Shown piece by piece: positions 8,359 through 16,313 of a stretch of DNA of 64,000 nt (position 1 is the first letter of the stretch; the number at the start of each line of letters is the position of its first letter). A program made the translations under genes and the position numbers. The stretch is from Bog-473 sp036489775. GTDB lineage: Bacteria; Actinomycetota; Acidimicrobiia; Acidimicrobiales; RAAP-2. The DNA lies in the NCBI GenBank assembly GCA_036489775.1, contig DASXFC010000051.1, forward strand, positions 28,809 to 92,808, read 5' to 3'. The notes below the pieces were generated by a model. The model was not told the origin of the DNA. It saw only the letters and a program-made list of their open reading frames with translations, and ran no database searches.

Positions 8359-9467
8359 ACTTCGCCTTCACCGACGATCAACTCGAACTGCGCCAGGGCG
8401 TGCGGGCCGTGCTCGAGGGCGAGTGCGGCATCGACGCCCTGCGCGCCTTCTATGCCGCCGCCCCCGAAGACCGCGGCGTGGCCTCCCGGGCCCGCTGGGC
8501 CGTGCTGGCTGAGCTCGGCGCGCCGACCCTGCTGGTGCCCGAAGCCGGCGGCGGCCTCGGACTGGACCTGACCGACGTCATCGGTGTGCTCGAGGAAGCG
8601 GGCTGGGCCGACCTGCCTGAACCGCTGCTCGAGACGGCGGTCATCGCCGCCCCCACTCTGGCCACGCTGCTGCCCAACTCCTCGGCCACTGCCGCGCTCG
8701 ACGCGCTGGTGCACCAACAGGCCATGGTGGCCGTCGGTGGCTTCGACATCACGGCCCAGGGTCCGGTGTCGGCCACCACCTCGGTCGCGGCCGATGGACT
8801 GCTCACCACACCCCGGGTGGTCGGCGCCCGCGATGCCGCCCTGCTGTCGTTGGCCTGCCGCGACCTCGAGTCGGGTTGGCAACTGCATGTCGTCCCGGCC
8901 GCGTCGTGCCGGATCGAGGGCATCCCCGCTCTCGACGCCAGCCGTGACCTCTCGACGGTGCACTGGCCCCTGTCGTCGGACACGTTGCTGGCCTACGGCG
9001 TGGCCGCCGAAGCCCTGGTGCAGCTCATGAGCGACCGGGCCGCCGCCGGCAGCGCGGCGCTGCTCCTCGGCCTGACCGACCGCGTGGTGACGATGGCGGC
9101 TGACTACGCCAAGGACCGCCACCAGTTCGGTAAGCCGATCGGCAGCTTCCAGGCGGTCAAGCACCTCCTGGCCAACGCGCGGGTGGCGCTCGAGTTCGCC
9201 CGGCCCGCCACCTACCGCGCCGCCTGGTCGATCGCCACCGCCCAACCCACGCTGTCGCACGATGCCTCGATGGCCAAAGCCATGGCATCGGACGCGGCCG
9301 ATCTGGCGGCCCGGGTCGCTCTGCAGGTGCACGGCGCCATCGGCTACACGTGGGAATGCGACCTCCACTTCTTCTTGAAGCGCATCTGGGCCCTGTCCCG
9401 GGCCTGGGGCGATGCCGCCACCCACCGCCGGCTCGTGCTCGACGCCGCGCTGGCGCAGCGCAGATAG
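8355..9467 (+). CDS. acyl-CoA dehydrogenase, partner subunit
   Basis: A 370-residue, somewhat degenerate acyl-CoA dehydrogenase. It has the C-terminal helical-domain signature YAKDRHQFGKPIGSFQAVKH (about residues 255-274) and VHGAIGYTWECDLHFFLKR. The central beta domain is poorly conserved, as is usual for the second subunit of actinobacterial heteromeric dehydrogenases. The glutamate in GYTWE is conserved in such partners and may supply the catalytic base missing from the upstream subunit; this is inference. The ATG forms an ATGA overlap with the upstream gene. The operon ends here, followed by a sharp drop in GC content. Confidence 0.85.
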   Translation: MNFAFTDDQLELRQGVRAVLEGECGIDALRAFYAAAPEDRGVASRARWAVLAELGAPTLLVPEAGGGLGLDLTDVIGVLEEAGWADLPEPLLETAVIAAPTLATLLPNSSATAALDALVHQQAMVAVGGFDITAQGPVSATTSVAADGLLTTPRVVGARDAALLSLACRDLESGWQLHVVPAASCRIEGIPALDASRDLSTVHWPLSSDTLLAYGVAAEALVQLMSDRAAAGSAALLLGLTDRVVTMAADYAKDRHQFGKPIGSFQAVKHLLANARVALEFARPATYRAAWSIATAQPTLSHDASMAKAMASDAADLAARVALQVHGAIGYTWECDLHFFLKRIWALSRAWGDAATHRRLVLDAALAQRR

Positions 9468-9641
9468 AGAAGAAATAGCGGTGCGGACGCCAACGCTCAG
9501 CCATAATGCCAAGGGAGATCGCTGGCAAAAACCAGCCCACTGACGGTAGCTACTTACAGCCATGTAGTTCCTATATTGCAAACTGGCTCATAAACTGTGA
9601 GACCCTGTTGATTGCTCCTAAGCCGTGAGGTGCAACTGAAC
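9468..9641. other. AT-richer intergenic segment
   Basis: These 174 bases separate the acyl-CoA dehydrogenase pair from the aspartic-protease module and are visibly less GC-rich than the surroundings. A small hairpin (GCTGG, six bases, CCAGC at 9521-9536) is present but has no T-run. I can identify no gene or clear promoter; TATATT at about 9571 is the best -10 candidate. Confidence 0.35.
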
Positions 9642-9842
9642 ATGCCCACACAAGAAATCCAGCGTGACCCGATTTCAACAGAGGACCTTGCACCCCATCG
9701 TGGCAACTGGGTTGCCATTCGAGATGGCGTTGTGATCGCTACGGGATTGACACCAACCGAACTTCGCGACAGTCCCGATGTACGGGAAGACGACTACTTG
9801 GTACTTGTTCCAAGCGGTACCAGTAACACTCTTCTGTTGTAG
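9642..9842 (+). CDS. small conserved-looking protein paired with aspartic protease
   Basis: A 66-residue acidic protein. The core NWVAIRDGVVIATGLTPTEL followed by VREDDYLVLVPSG resembles short DUF5678-type proteins that carry a W-V-A-x-x-x-G-x-V-V motif, but I am not certain of the family. ATG 9642 is chosen over an upstream TTG; a GAGG lies 12-14 nt before it. The next gene starts 6 nt after the stop and encodes a retropepsin-like protein, so the two form a small module. Base composition is lower in GC than either flank, suggesting acquisition. No function is assigned. Confidence 0.6.
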   Translation: MPTQEIQRDPISTEDLAPHRGNWVAIRDGVVIATGLTPTELRDSPDVREDDYLVLVPSGTSNTLLL

Positions 9843-9848
9843 AAGCGG

Positions 9849-10289
9849 GTGACGGCGCTGCTGGCCGCACTTGGTCAACCGTTCTCTATCCCGCCATACC
9901 GTTCAATCGTTACCGGGGATTTGCCGCGCCCGTACCTCGTCATGAACGTGACTGGGATAAATGGAAGAAGCGGTGGGGTCATGGGGATTGTCGACTCAGG
10001 CGCGGATACGACGACGTTTCCCTTTGAGTACGCGTCGCTGATGGGGTATTCCCCGGCGACTCTGACTCAGGAGACTTTCACCCAGGCCGCTGGAAATGGC
10101 GTTGGCTATCGGGCTACCCAGCAATGCACGGCGGTAGTGCCCGAAATACCGCTAAAGGTTGTGCAAATGATGCCGTCCTTCATTCAAGGCGCCCAGATGG
10201 TGCTCCGGGGACGCACGGACTTCATGAGAGCGTTTGAGGTGGCCTTCCACGAGACGCAGCAAAGGTTCACGATCACTGCCATTGGGTGA
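9849..10289 (+). CDS. retropepsin-like aspartic protease domain protein
   Basis: A 146-residue protein with the single D-S/T-G-A motif of retroviral-type aspartic proteases: MGIVDSGADTTTFPFEYA at about residues 45-62, followed by a hydrophobic flap region and a C-terminal LRGRTDFMRAFEVAF segment in the place of the family's second G-R-x-D motif. Active enzymes of this kind are homodimers of one-motif chains. No signal peptide is seen, so it is probably cytoplasmic. It starts with GTG 6 nt after the small upstream gene. Low GC relative to its flanks suggests horizontal transfer. Similar DUF5678/protease pairs may be antitoxin-toxin-like or regulatory; that is speculation. Confidence 0.7.
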   Translation: MTALLAALGQPFSIPPYRSIVTGDLPRPYLVMNVTGINGRSGGVMGIVDSGADTTTFPFEYASLMGYSPATLTQETFTQAAGNGVGYRATQQCTAVVPEIPLKVVQMMPSFIQGAQMVLRGRTDFMRAFEVAFHETQQRFTITAIG

Positions 10290-10388
10290 AGGGCACCTCG
10301 CGACCCCCTAGGTGCCTGCATCCGAGGGCCCGACGGTGACGTCCGATTTCCGCCAGACGTGGTCACGACCCCGTGCCACCATGGCGGG

Positions 10389-11918
10389 GTGATCGAGGAT
10401 CCCGACCGCTGCTACCAAGCGGCTCAGAGCAAGGATGCCCGCTTCGACGGCTGGTTCTTCATCGGCGTCACCTCGACTGGGATCTACTGCCGACCGAGCT
10501 GTCCGGCCCGGACGCCGATGCGCAAGAACGTCCGGTTCTACCCGACCGCGGCGGCGGCCCAGCAGGCGGGCTTCCGGGCCTGCATGCGCTGCCGGCCCGA
10601 CGCCACCCCCGGATCGCCCGAATGGAACCTGCGCGCCGACGTGGCGGCCCGCGCCATGCGACTCATCCGCGACGGCATCGTCGACCGTGAAGGTGTCGAG
10701 GGACTGGCCCGGCGTCTCGGCTACAGCGTGCGCCAGCTCAACCGCGTCATCACCGCGGAAGTCGGCACCGGACCGTTGGCCATCGCCCGCGCCCAACGCG
10801 GCCAAACGGCGCGCGTCCTGCTCGAGACCACCGAGCTGGCGGTTTCGCACGTGGCCTTCGCGGCCGGCTTCGCCAGCGTGCGCCAGTTCAACGACACGGC
10901 GCGACAGATCTTCGCCGACACCCCGAGCGGTCTCCGCTTCCGGGCGGCCAAAGGGGCACAGCGGGCCGGTGCACCGAGTGGGCCGGGCATCCGTTTGCGA
11001 CTGCCGGCCCGGCGTCCGTTCTCGGCCGACTCCGTCCTGCCCTTTCTCGGGCTGCGGGCGGTGACTGGGATCGAAGCGCTCGATGGATCCTCCTACCGGC
11101 GCAGCATGCGCCTCCCGCACGGCTACGGCGTCGTGACCTTGGCGCCCGACGACCTCGACCAGAGCGCCACTGCCTTCGTCAACGCCGAGCTGGTGCTCTC
11201 CGACCTGCGCGACCTGACCACGGCGGTGGCCCGCTGCCGCCAGATGCTCGATCTCGACGCCGACCCGGTTGCCGTCTTCGACGCGCTGTGCCACGACCCG
11301 ATGGTCGGACCACTGGTCCTGGCCCAACCGGGACGCCGGGTGCCGGGCACCGCTGACGGTTTCGAGCTGGCCGTGCGGGCCATCATCGGCCAGCAAGTTT
11401 CGGTGGCCGGGGCCCGCACCGTGGTGGGGCGCCTGGTCGAGGCGGCGGGCGACGAGCTGCCCGAGAGCGACGGGGTGATCACCCATCTCTTCCCGACCCC
11501 AGCCGCCTTGGCCGACCTCGCCGACCAGCGGCCGGAGTCATTCCCGATGCCCTCGGCGCGACGGAACGCCCTGGCCGCCCTGGCCCGCGCCGTCGAGAGT
11601 GGGGACGTCATCATCGACCCCGGTGCCGACCCGGTCGAGCTGCGGGCGTCGCTGATCCGCCTGCCCGGTATCGGCTCGTGGACGGCCGAGTACGTGGCCA
11701 TGCGCGCGTTGCGCGACCCCGACGCCTTCATGCCCACCGATCTCGGCATCCGGCGCGCCGCCGCCGCGCTCGGCCTGCCCGACGATCCCGCCCGTCTGGC
11801 CGAACTGACCGAGGGCTGGCGGCCCTGGCGCAGCTACGCCATGGCGCACCTCTGGGCCATGCCGACACCACCCACCCCTCTTCCCGCTCAACCCGAAAAG
11901 AAAGGACGCGCCGCATGA
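10389..11918 (+). CDS. alkA: Ada-AlkA fusion: DNA-3-methyladenine glycosylase II with Ada-type activator domain
   Basis: A 509-residue three-part protein. Residues 1-75 are the Ada zinc domain with four cysteines (GIYCRPSCPA and FRACMRCRPD), which in Ada accepts a methyl group from phosphotriesters. Residues about 85-180 are an AraC-type helix-turn-helix (LGYSVRQLNRVI; AGFASVRQFNDTARQIFADT). The rest is the AlkA HhH-GPD glycosylase with AIIGQQVSVAGARTVVGRL and the helix-hairpin-helix LPGIGSWTAEYVAMRAL, followed by the catalytic aspartate region DAFMPTDLGI. It excises alkylated bases and probably activates its own operon after methylation. The start GTG 10389 is chosen for a family-like N-terminus. 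It overlaps ogt by 4 nt. Confidence 0.9.
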   Translation: MIEDPDRCYQAAQSKDARFDGWFFIGVTSTGIYCRPSCPARTPMRKNVRFYPTAAAAQQAGFRACMRCRPDATPGSPEWNLRADVAARAMRLIRDGIVDREGVEGLARRLGYSVRQLNRVITAEVGTGPLAIARAQRGQTARVLLETTELAVSHVAFAAGFASVRQFNDTARQIFADTPSGLRFRAAKGAQRAGAPSGPGIRLRLPARRPFSADSVLPFLGLRAVTGIEALDGSSYRRSMRLPHGYGVVTLAPDDLDQSATAFVNAELVLSDLRDLTTAVARCRQMLDLDADPVAVFDALCHDPMVGPLVLAQPGRRVPGTADGFELAVRAIIGQQVSVAGARTVVGRLVEAAGDELPESDGVITHLFPTPAALADLADQRPESFPMPSARRNALAALARAVESGDVIIDPGADPVELRASLIRLPGIGSWTAEYVAMRALRDPDAFMPTDLGIRRAAAALGLPDDPARLAELTEGWRPWRSYAMAHLWAMPTPPTPLPAQPEKKGRAA

Positions 11919-12379
11919 CCACCACCATGCCCCTCGACACGCCCGTAGGACGCCTCGTGCTCGAAAGCGACGGGGACATCCTCGTCGGCATCTGGTTGCC
12001 CAGCCAGGGGCGCAAGGCTCGGGTCGGATCCGATGTCGCTCCCGTGCTCAAGGAAACGGCCAACCAGCTCGAGGAGTACTTCGCCGGCGAACGCACCGAG
12101 TTCGACGTGCCGATGGAGCTCGACGGCACCCCGTTTCAACAAGACGTCTGGCAGGAGTTGACCCGCATCCCCTACGGCGAGACCATCAGCTACGGCGAGC
12201 TGGCTCGGCGGGTCGGGCGACCCAACGGGCCCCGCGCCGTGGGCCAGGCCAACGGGCGCAACCCCATCCCCATCATCGTGCCGTGCCACCGGGTGCTGGC
12301 CAGCAACGGGATCGGTGGCTACGGCGGAGGCCTGCCCATGAAGCGGAGCCTGCTCGCGGTCGAGGGCGTCACTGCCTAA
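11915..12379 (+). CDS. ogt: methylated-DNA--protein-cysteine methyltransferase
   Basis: A 154-residue O6-alkylguanine-DNA alkyltransferase. The suicide acceptor cysteine lies in the invariant PCHRV (about residue 127), preceded by the DNA-binding helix with the arginine finger GRPNGPRAVGQANGRNP, and by YGETISYGELA. It repairs O6-methylguanine by irreversible transfer to its own cysteine. The start forms an ATGA overlap with the Ada-AlkA gene, making a compact adaptive-response operon in which the Ada sensor is fused to AlkA and the alkyltransferase is separate. The stop is 10 nt before the next start. Confidence 0.93.
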   Translation: MTTTMPLDTPVGRLVLESDGDILVGIWLPSQGRKARVGSDVAPVLKETANQLEEYFAGERTEFDVPMELDGTPFQQDVWQELTRIPYGETISYGELARRVGRPNGPRAVGQANGRNPIPIIVPCHRVLASNGIGGYGGGLPMKRSLLAVEGVTA

Positions 12380-12382
12380 CCT
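12377..12382 (+). promoter_or_regulatory. putative -10 hexamer TAACCT (leaderless SDR)
   Basis: TAACCT ends 7 nt before the ATG at 12390 and overlaps the ogt stop codon. There is no ribosome-binding site between, so the SDR message would begin at or next to its start codon. Confidence 0.5.
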
Positions 12383-12389
12383 GCCGCGG

Positions 12390-13202
12390 ATGGAAACCAG
12401 CGAGTCCGTCCGCCATGCCTTCGACCTCAGCGGTCGCGTCGCCCTGGTCACCGGTGCCGGTAGCGGCATCGGCCGCACCACGGCCGAGGTGCTGGCGGCG
12501 GCGGGCGCCACCGTGGTGTGCGCCGACATCGACGGTGATCGGGCCGCCGAGACGGTGGCCGCCATCCAGAGCGGGGACGGGCGGGCCGAAGCCGCCACGG
12601 TGAACGTGGCCGCCCGTGGTGAGGTGGCCGCACTGATTGACCGGATCGTGGCCGAGCACGGCGGCCTGCACGTCATGTGCAACATCGCCGGCATCATGAT
12701 CGACAGCGAGATCATCGAGCTCGACTTCGACGAGTTCGATCGCATCCTCGACGTCAATCTCAAGGGCGTGCTCTACGGCTGCCAGGCCGCGGCCAAGGCC
12801 ATGGTGGCCGGGGGTGGCGGCAGCATCATCAACATGTCGTCCACCGCCGTGCTGACGCCGTCCCCGGGCATCGGCCCCTATGCCATCTGCAAGGCCGGCG
12901 TGGCCCAGCTGACCAAGTCGCTGGCGGTAGAGGTCGGCAAGCGCGGCGTCCGGGTCAACACCATCGCACCGGGGTTCGTGCCGACCAACATGACGGCGCG
13001 CTACTACACCAATGCCGACGGCACGACTGATGAAGCGACCAAGGACGCCGTGCTCGCTCCCATGGCCAAGTTCGCGCCGCTACGCCGGGTCGGTGAGACC
13101 AACGACATCGCCTACTGCGTGCTGTACCTGGCCTCAGACGCCTCGAGCTTCGTCACCGGACAGCTGATCAGCCCCAACGGTGGCGTGGCTATGCACTACT
13201 AA
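12390..13202 (+). CDS. short-chain dehydrogenase/reductase
   Basis: A 270-residue classical SDR. The NAD(P) loop is TGAGSGIGRT (about residues 24-33), an acidic residue follows in VVCADID (favouring NAD), then NIAGI, the catalytic serine in NMSSTA, and YAICK as the Y-x-x-x-K pair. The C-terminus is PNGGVAMHY. It oxidises or reduces an alcohol/ketone, substrate unknown; similar proteins act on hydroxysteroids or hydroxyacyl-CoA. The 39 bp encoding the C-terminal residues recur as a direct repeat at 22692-22730, on the far side of the signalling/ABC island, so the 3' end may mark an insertion point. Confidence 0.87.
   Translation: METSESVRHAFDLSGRVALVTGAGSGIGRTTAEVLAAAGATVVCADIDGDRAAETVAAIQSGDGRAEAATVNVAARGEVAALIDRIVAEHGGLHVMCNIAGIMIDSEIIELDFDEFDRILDVNLKGVLYGCQAAAKAMVAGGGGSIINMSSTAVLTPSPGIGPYAICKAGVAQLTKSLAVEVGKRGVRVNTIAPGFVPTNMTARYYTNADGTTDEATKDAVLAPMAKFAPLRRVGETNDIAYCVLYLASDASSFVTGQLISPNGGVAMHY
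13162..13200 (+). repeat. left copy of 39-bp direct repeat (SDR 3' end)
   Basis: The last coding bases of the SDR gene, from AGCTGATCAGCCCC to ATGCACTAC, match 22692-22730 at 37 of 39 positions by eye. Both mismatches are synonymous third-position changes, so both copies derive from coding sequence. The repeat brackets about 9.5 kb. Confidence 0.85.
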
Positions 13203-13220
13203 GCGAGGCGATGCCCGATC

Positions 13221-13871
13221 TCATCTTGGGGGATGGTCAGCCCGCGGTTGGTGTCGCAAGGCGAAGATGGCGGCTTGGACGCGGTCTTGCAGATCGAGTT
13301 TGGTCAGGATGTTGCTGACGTGAGACTTGACGGTCTGCTCGCCGATGGTCAGCTCGCGGGCGATCTGGCGATTGCTGTGACCGCGGGCGATGAGGTCGAG
13401 GACCTGGCGTTCGCGCACCGAGAGGGATTGGAACGGATCGGGCAGCGGTGGTCGGCGCAAAGCGCGGGTGAGCCGGGTGACCAGATCGGGGCTGAGGTTC
13501 GCGTCGCCGCCGGCCGCGGCACGGACAGCGGCGATGACGTCTTCCGCCGCGGCGGTTTTGAGTAGGTAGGAGGTCGCGCCCGCCTGCACAGCGCGGACGA
13601 GGTGCTCATCGTCAGTGGCCGAGGTAAGCACCACGACCGCGGGGCGGTGTGGGATGTCGCGTAGCGCGGCGAGAACGCCGTGCCCGTCGAGTTCGGGCAT
13701 GTACAGGTCGAGCAGGAGGACGTCGGCGCTGGTGGCAGCAACCACGCGCAGCGTCTGAGCACCGTCTTCGGCCTCGCCGACCACTTCAACATCTGGCTCT
13801 TGACTGAGTAGGAAGTGCAGCCCGTCCCGGACGACGCGGTGGTCGTCGGCGATCACAACCCGGATCGTCAT
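13221..13871 (-). CDS. NarL/LuxR-family response regulator
   Basis: A 216-residue regulator. The receiver domain (about 1-120) has the acidic pair in IADDHRVVRDGL, the phosphoacceptor aspartate in LLLDLYMPELDG (about residue 54), and threonine/serine and lysine switch residues in VVLTSA and YLLKTAA. The C-terminal LuxR helix-turn-helix is LSVRERQVLDLIARGHSNRQ followed by QTVKSHVSNILTKL. Its start overlaps the upstream histidine kinase stop by 4 nt, so the two form one operon. Likely targets are its own divergent region and the lipoprotein gene at 15628. Confidence 0.93.
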   Translation of the reverse strand: MTIRVVIADDHRVVRDGLHFLLSQEPDVEVVGEAEDGAQTLRVVAATSADVLLLDLYMPELDGHGVLAALRDIPHRPAVVVLTSATDDEHLVRAVQAGATSYLLKTAAAEDVIAAVRAAAGGDANLSPDLVTRLTRALRRPPLPDPFQSLSVRERQVLDLIARGHSNRQIARELTIGEQTVKSHVSNILTKLDLQDRVQAAIFALRHQPRADHPPR

Positions 13872-15403
13872 GGTGCTGGAACCCGCACCGTGACCGCGGC
13901 GCCCGCCCCCGGTTGGCTGATGATGCTGACCGTGCCGCCGAGTTCGGCGATCCGGTCATGGATGTGTTGCAACCCGGAACCGGCGGACGAGGCGGCAGAG
14001 TCGAAGCCAACGCCGTTGTCGGTTATGGCAAGTTCGACCTGCCCGTCGCGACGTGCCATGGACACCGTGAGCTGATGGGCGTTGCCATGGCGGACGGCGT
14101 TGGTGCACGCTTCCTGAGTGACGCGCAGTAGGGCCAGCTCGACTGGTTCGGGGACCGAGATGTCGGCGAGATTGGCGTCGATGGTCACCCCGAGATCGCG
14201 GTAGGACGCGCAGATCTGTTGCAAGGCTGGGGCGAGCCCGGCGCCGTCGAGGCCGGCCGGACGCAGTTCCCACAGCAACGCCTGCGTGTCCTGTAGTGCC
14301 TCCTCGGTGATGCGTTCGATTGCCCGCAGCTGTTCATTGTCCGGATCGGCCCGAAGCATCCCGGAGGCGATCATGCGCAGGCCGAACAAGTGCTGGGAAA
14401 TCGCGTCGTGGATCTCCCGGGCGATCCGCGACCGCTCGGCGGCGCGCGCCTCGCTGGTGGCGCGCTCCCGTTCGGCGGCCAGCGCGGAGTTGAGCTGGTG
14501 GGTCATGGTGGTGAAGTTCTCCTCGAGCCGCCCCACCTCGTCCCGGCCCGACGTGGGCAGGGTGACGGTGTAGTCGCCGTCGGTGACCGCGACGGTGGCC
14601 CGCTCCAGGCGGTGGACCCGGGAGACCAACCCCCTGGAAACGAGAAGGCCGAGCAACACGCCGACGGGGAGGATCGCGATCAGGATGAGATAGGAAAGGT
14701 CGAACAGCGGCTTGCTGCCCGAGAGACTGCCCAACTCGTCCCAGGCCCGAATCGGGTTGATGAACCCGGTGGGTTGCGGGGCTTGCAAGTACAAGTAGGT
14801 GAAGGTCCCAGCCGAGCCGCTGCCCGGCGGCGCGGCAGAGAAGTGTGCGCCGTACAGGGTCCACTCAACGCTGCCGAAGGGGGTGGATCCAGAGCCACCG
14901 GAAACGCCCTTAAAGAGGTGGCCTTTGATCGCTGCGGTGGCGCCGGCGGGGAGCTCTCTCACCGCGGACTGACCGACCGGGTACCGAGATGGTATCGACG
15001 AGGCAATAATTTTGCCGTCTCGCGCAATCGCCACGGCCGCGGTCACGTTCTCGTGGATTCGGAGCGCTCCGGTAATGGCCGGCACGATCACCGCGCTGTC
15101 ATTCGGTGTCGTCTGGGCCGTGCCGGGCTTGAGGTGTTGGCCTCGCTCGCCGAGCAGAGTCCCAGCCGGAACGCCGCTGGGATAACTCAGGTTGAGCTGA
15201 TTCGCGACGTTCATCGCGGTGCCACGTACCTGGGTCTGCAGCCGGGCTTCGTTCACTAGCCGGGGTACCTGGTAGCCGAGCACAAAAGCCTCGACCAGAA
15301 CGACGACGACGATCGTGACCAGGACATAGGAAACCATCAAGCGACGTGAGATACCCGACACTCTCCGTCTGACGCCCAACACGCCTGCACGGTACCGCTG
15401 CAC
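13868..15403 (-). CDS. NarL-type sensor histidine kinase (HisKA_3)
   Basis: A 511-residue membrane kinase. A first transmembrane helix lies near residues 22-46 (MVSYVLVTIVVVVLVEAFV), followed by an extracytoplasmic sensor domain of about 170 residues and a second helix near 237-260 (LILIAILPVGVLLGLLV). Then come HAMP, the HisKA_3 dimerisation domain with the phosphohistidine in REIHDAISQHLF, and a HATPase (ITDNGVGFD, AGSGLQHIHDR). It would sense an envelope signal and phosphorylate the overlapping response regulator. GTG 15403 is used; a shorter start near MVSY is possible. It is divergent from the 15628 lipoprotein with 224 bp between. Confidence 0.9.
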   Translation of the reverse strand: MQRYRAGVLGVRRRVSGISRRLMVSYVLVTIVVVVLVEAFVLGYQVPRLVNEARLQTQVRGTAMNVANQLNLSYPSGVPAGTLLGERGQHLKPGTAQTTPNDSAVIVPAITGALRIHENVTAAVAIARDGKIIASSIPSRYPVGQSAVRELPAGATAAIKGHLFKGVSGGSGSTPFGSVEWTLYGAHFSAAPPGSGSAGTFTYLYLQAPQPTGFINPIRAWDELGSLSGSKPLFDLSYLILIAILPVGVLLGLLVSRGLVSRVHRLERATVAVTDGDYTVTLPTSGRDEVGRLEENFTTMTHQLNSALAAERERATSEARAAERSRIAREIHDAISQHLFGLRMIASGMLRADPDNEQLRAIERITEEALQDTQALLWELRPAGLDGAGLAPALQQICASYRDLGVTIDANLADISVPEPVELALLRVTQEACTNAVRHGNAHQLTVSMARRDGQVELAITDNGVGFDSAASSAGSGLQHIHDRIAELGGTVSIISQPGAGAAVTVRVPAP

Positions 15404-15627
15404 AACTGTCGCGGCATCCCTCCATTGGGGGAGCCGCGTTCACTCCACCGCCGGATGTTTCACACCACCTCGAGGGCGACACTGGCTGGGACGGACGTTT
15501 CGGCCACGCTCATCGCAAGGACGATCAGACACGTCAGCATCAGCACCACCTGAATACGCCCGCCACCAAGGCCACCAACGTCCCGGGAACAGGGACCGAG
15601 GGACACCGACGCGATCCCGGAGGGGTC

Positions 15628-16260
15628 ATGGACTGCATCCCACAAGAGAACAACCTCACCCAATTCGAGCTGAGCCGGCGTGCTCGATTTCGCCGGGCCG
15701 CTTTGGTAACGGCCGGAATCCTCACGGTCGGCGTCGCGATAGCGGCCTGCGGCGGCCCGTCAACACCTGGCGCGGCCACCGGTTCGACGACCACCACGTC
15801 CGTCAGCGCCTCGGCCGGCGCTGGCACGGACACATCGAAACTCGTCGCATATTCCTCTTGCATGCGCTCACACGGCATTCCAAGTTTTCCCGACCCCTCC
15901 AGTAATGGAGGGATCTCGAAGCAAAGTCTCATCAGCGCAGAAGGAGGCGTCAGCAATTCACAGGTTCAAACGGCGACCAATGCTTGCCAAAGCCTGCTCG
16001 TAGCCGCCGGAGACTCGCTGAGTGGAGAGCCAGTCCAAACCATCCCCACGCAGGACCAGCAGGACTACCTCAATGCGGTGGCCTGCTTGCACTCCCACGG
16101 CATCACCGCCTTCCCTGAACCCATCTTCTCCGGTGGCCAGGTCGAGTTCCCCATGCTCGAGCATTTGGTCGACCTCAACTCACCACAGGTCAAGCAGGCC
16201 CTCCAGATCTGCCAGAAACTCATCCCCCCCGGACTCCCCGACAGCGGGTCAGGAGGATGA
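15628..16260 (+). CDS. lipoprotein with two CxxSHG...FPxP repeats (family 1)
   Basis: A 210-residue predicted lipoprotein: basic N-terminus, hydrophobic helix and lipobox IAAC (Cys41), then a Ser/Thr/Ala linker to about residue 70. The exported part holds two repeats: CMRSHGIPSFPDP (Cys78, His82) closed by ATNAC (Cys120), and CLHSHGITAFPEP (Cys153, His157) closed by SPQVKQALQIC (Cys195). The paralogue at 18503 has the same plan. I know of no named function; paired cysteines plus histidine suggest disulfides or a metal/haem site. It lies between two two-component systems, divergent from the histidine kinase at 13868, and is probably controlled by one. A GGAGG lies before the ATG. Confidence 0.75.
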   Translation: MDCIPQENNLTQFELSRRARFRRAALVTAGILTVGVAIAACGGPSTPGAATGSTTTTSVSASAGAGTDTSKLVAYSSCMRSHGIPSFPDPSSNGGISKQSLISAEGGVSNSQVQTATNACQSLLVAAGDSLSGEPVQTIPTQDQQDYLNAVACLHSHGITAFPEPIFSGGQVEFPMLEHLVDLNSPQVKQALQICQKLIPPGLPDSGSGG

Positions 16261-16313
16261 GACGAGTTGGAACTTCCAGGCGAACGAGAGCCGTAAAGCG
16301 TGCAGGCGTCTGG

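Noticed and set aside
9521..9536. Hairpin GCTGG-N6-CCAGC as terminator of the acyl-CoA dehydrogenase operon
   Set aside because: The stem is only 5 bp and no T-run follows.
15460..15663. Minus-strand frame of 67 codons with a hydrophobic stretch
   Set aside because: It overlaps the start of lipoprotein 1 and most of the divergent promoter region, has no good start site and resembles no known small protein; chance is more likely.
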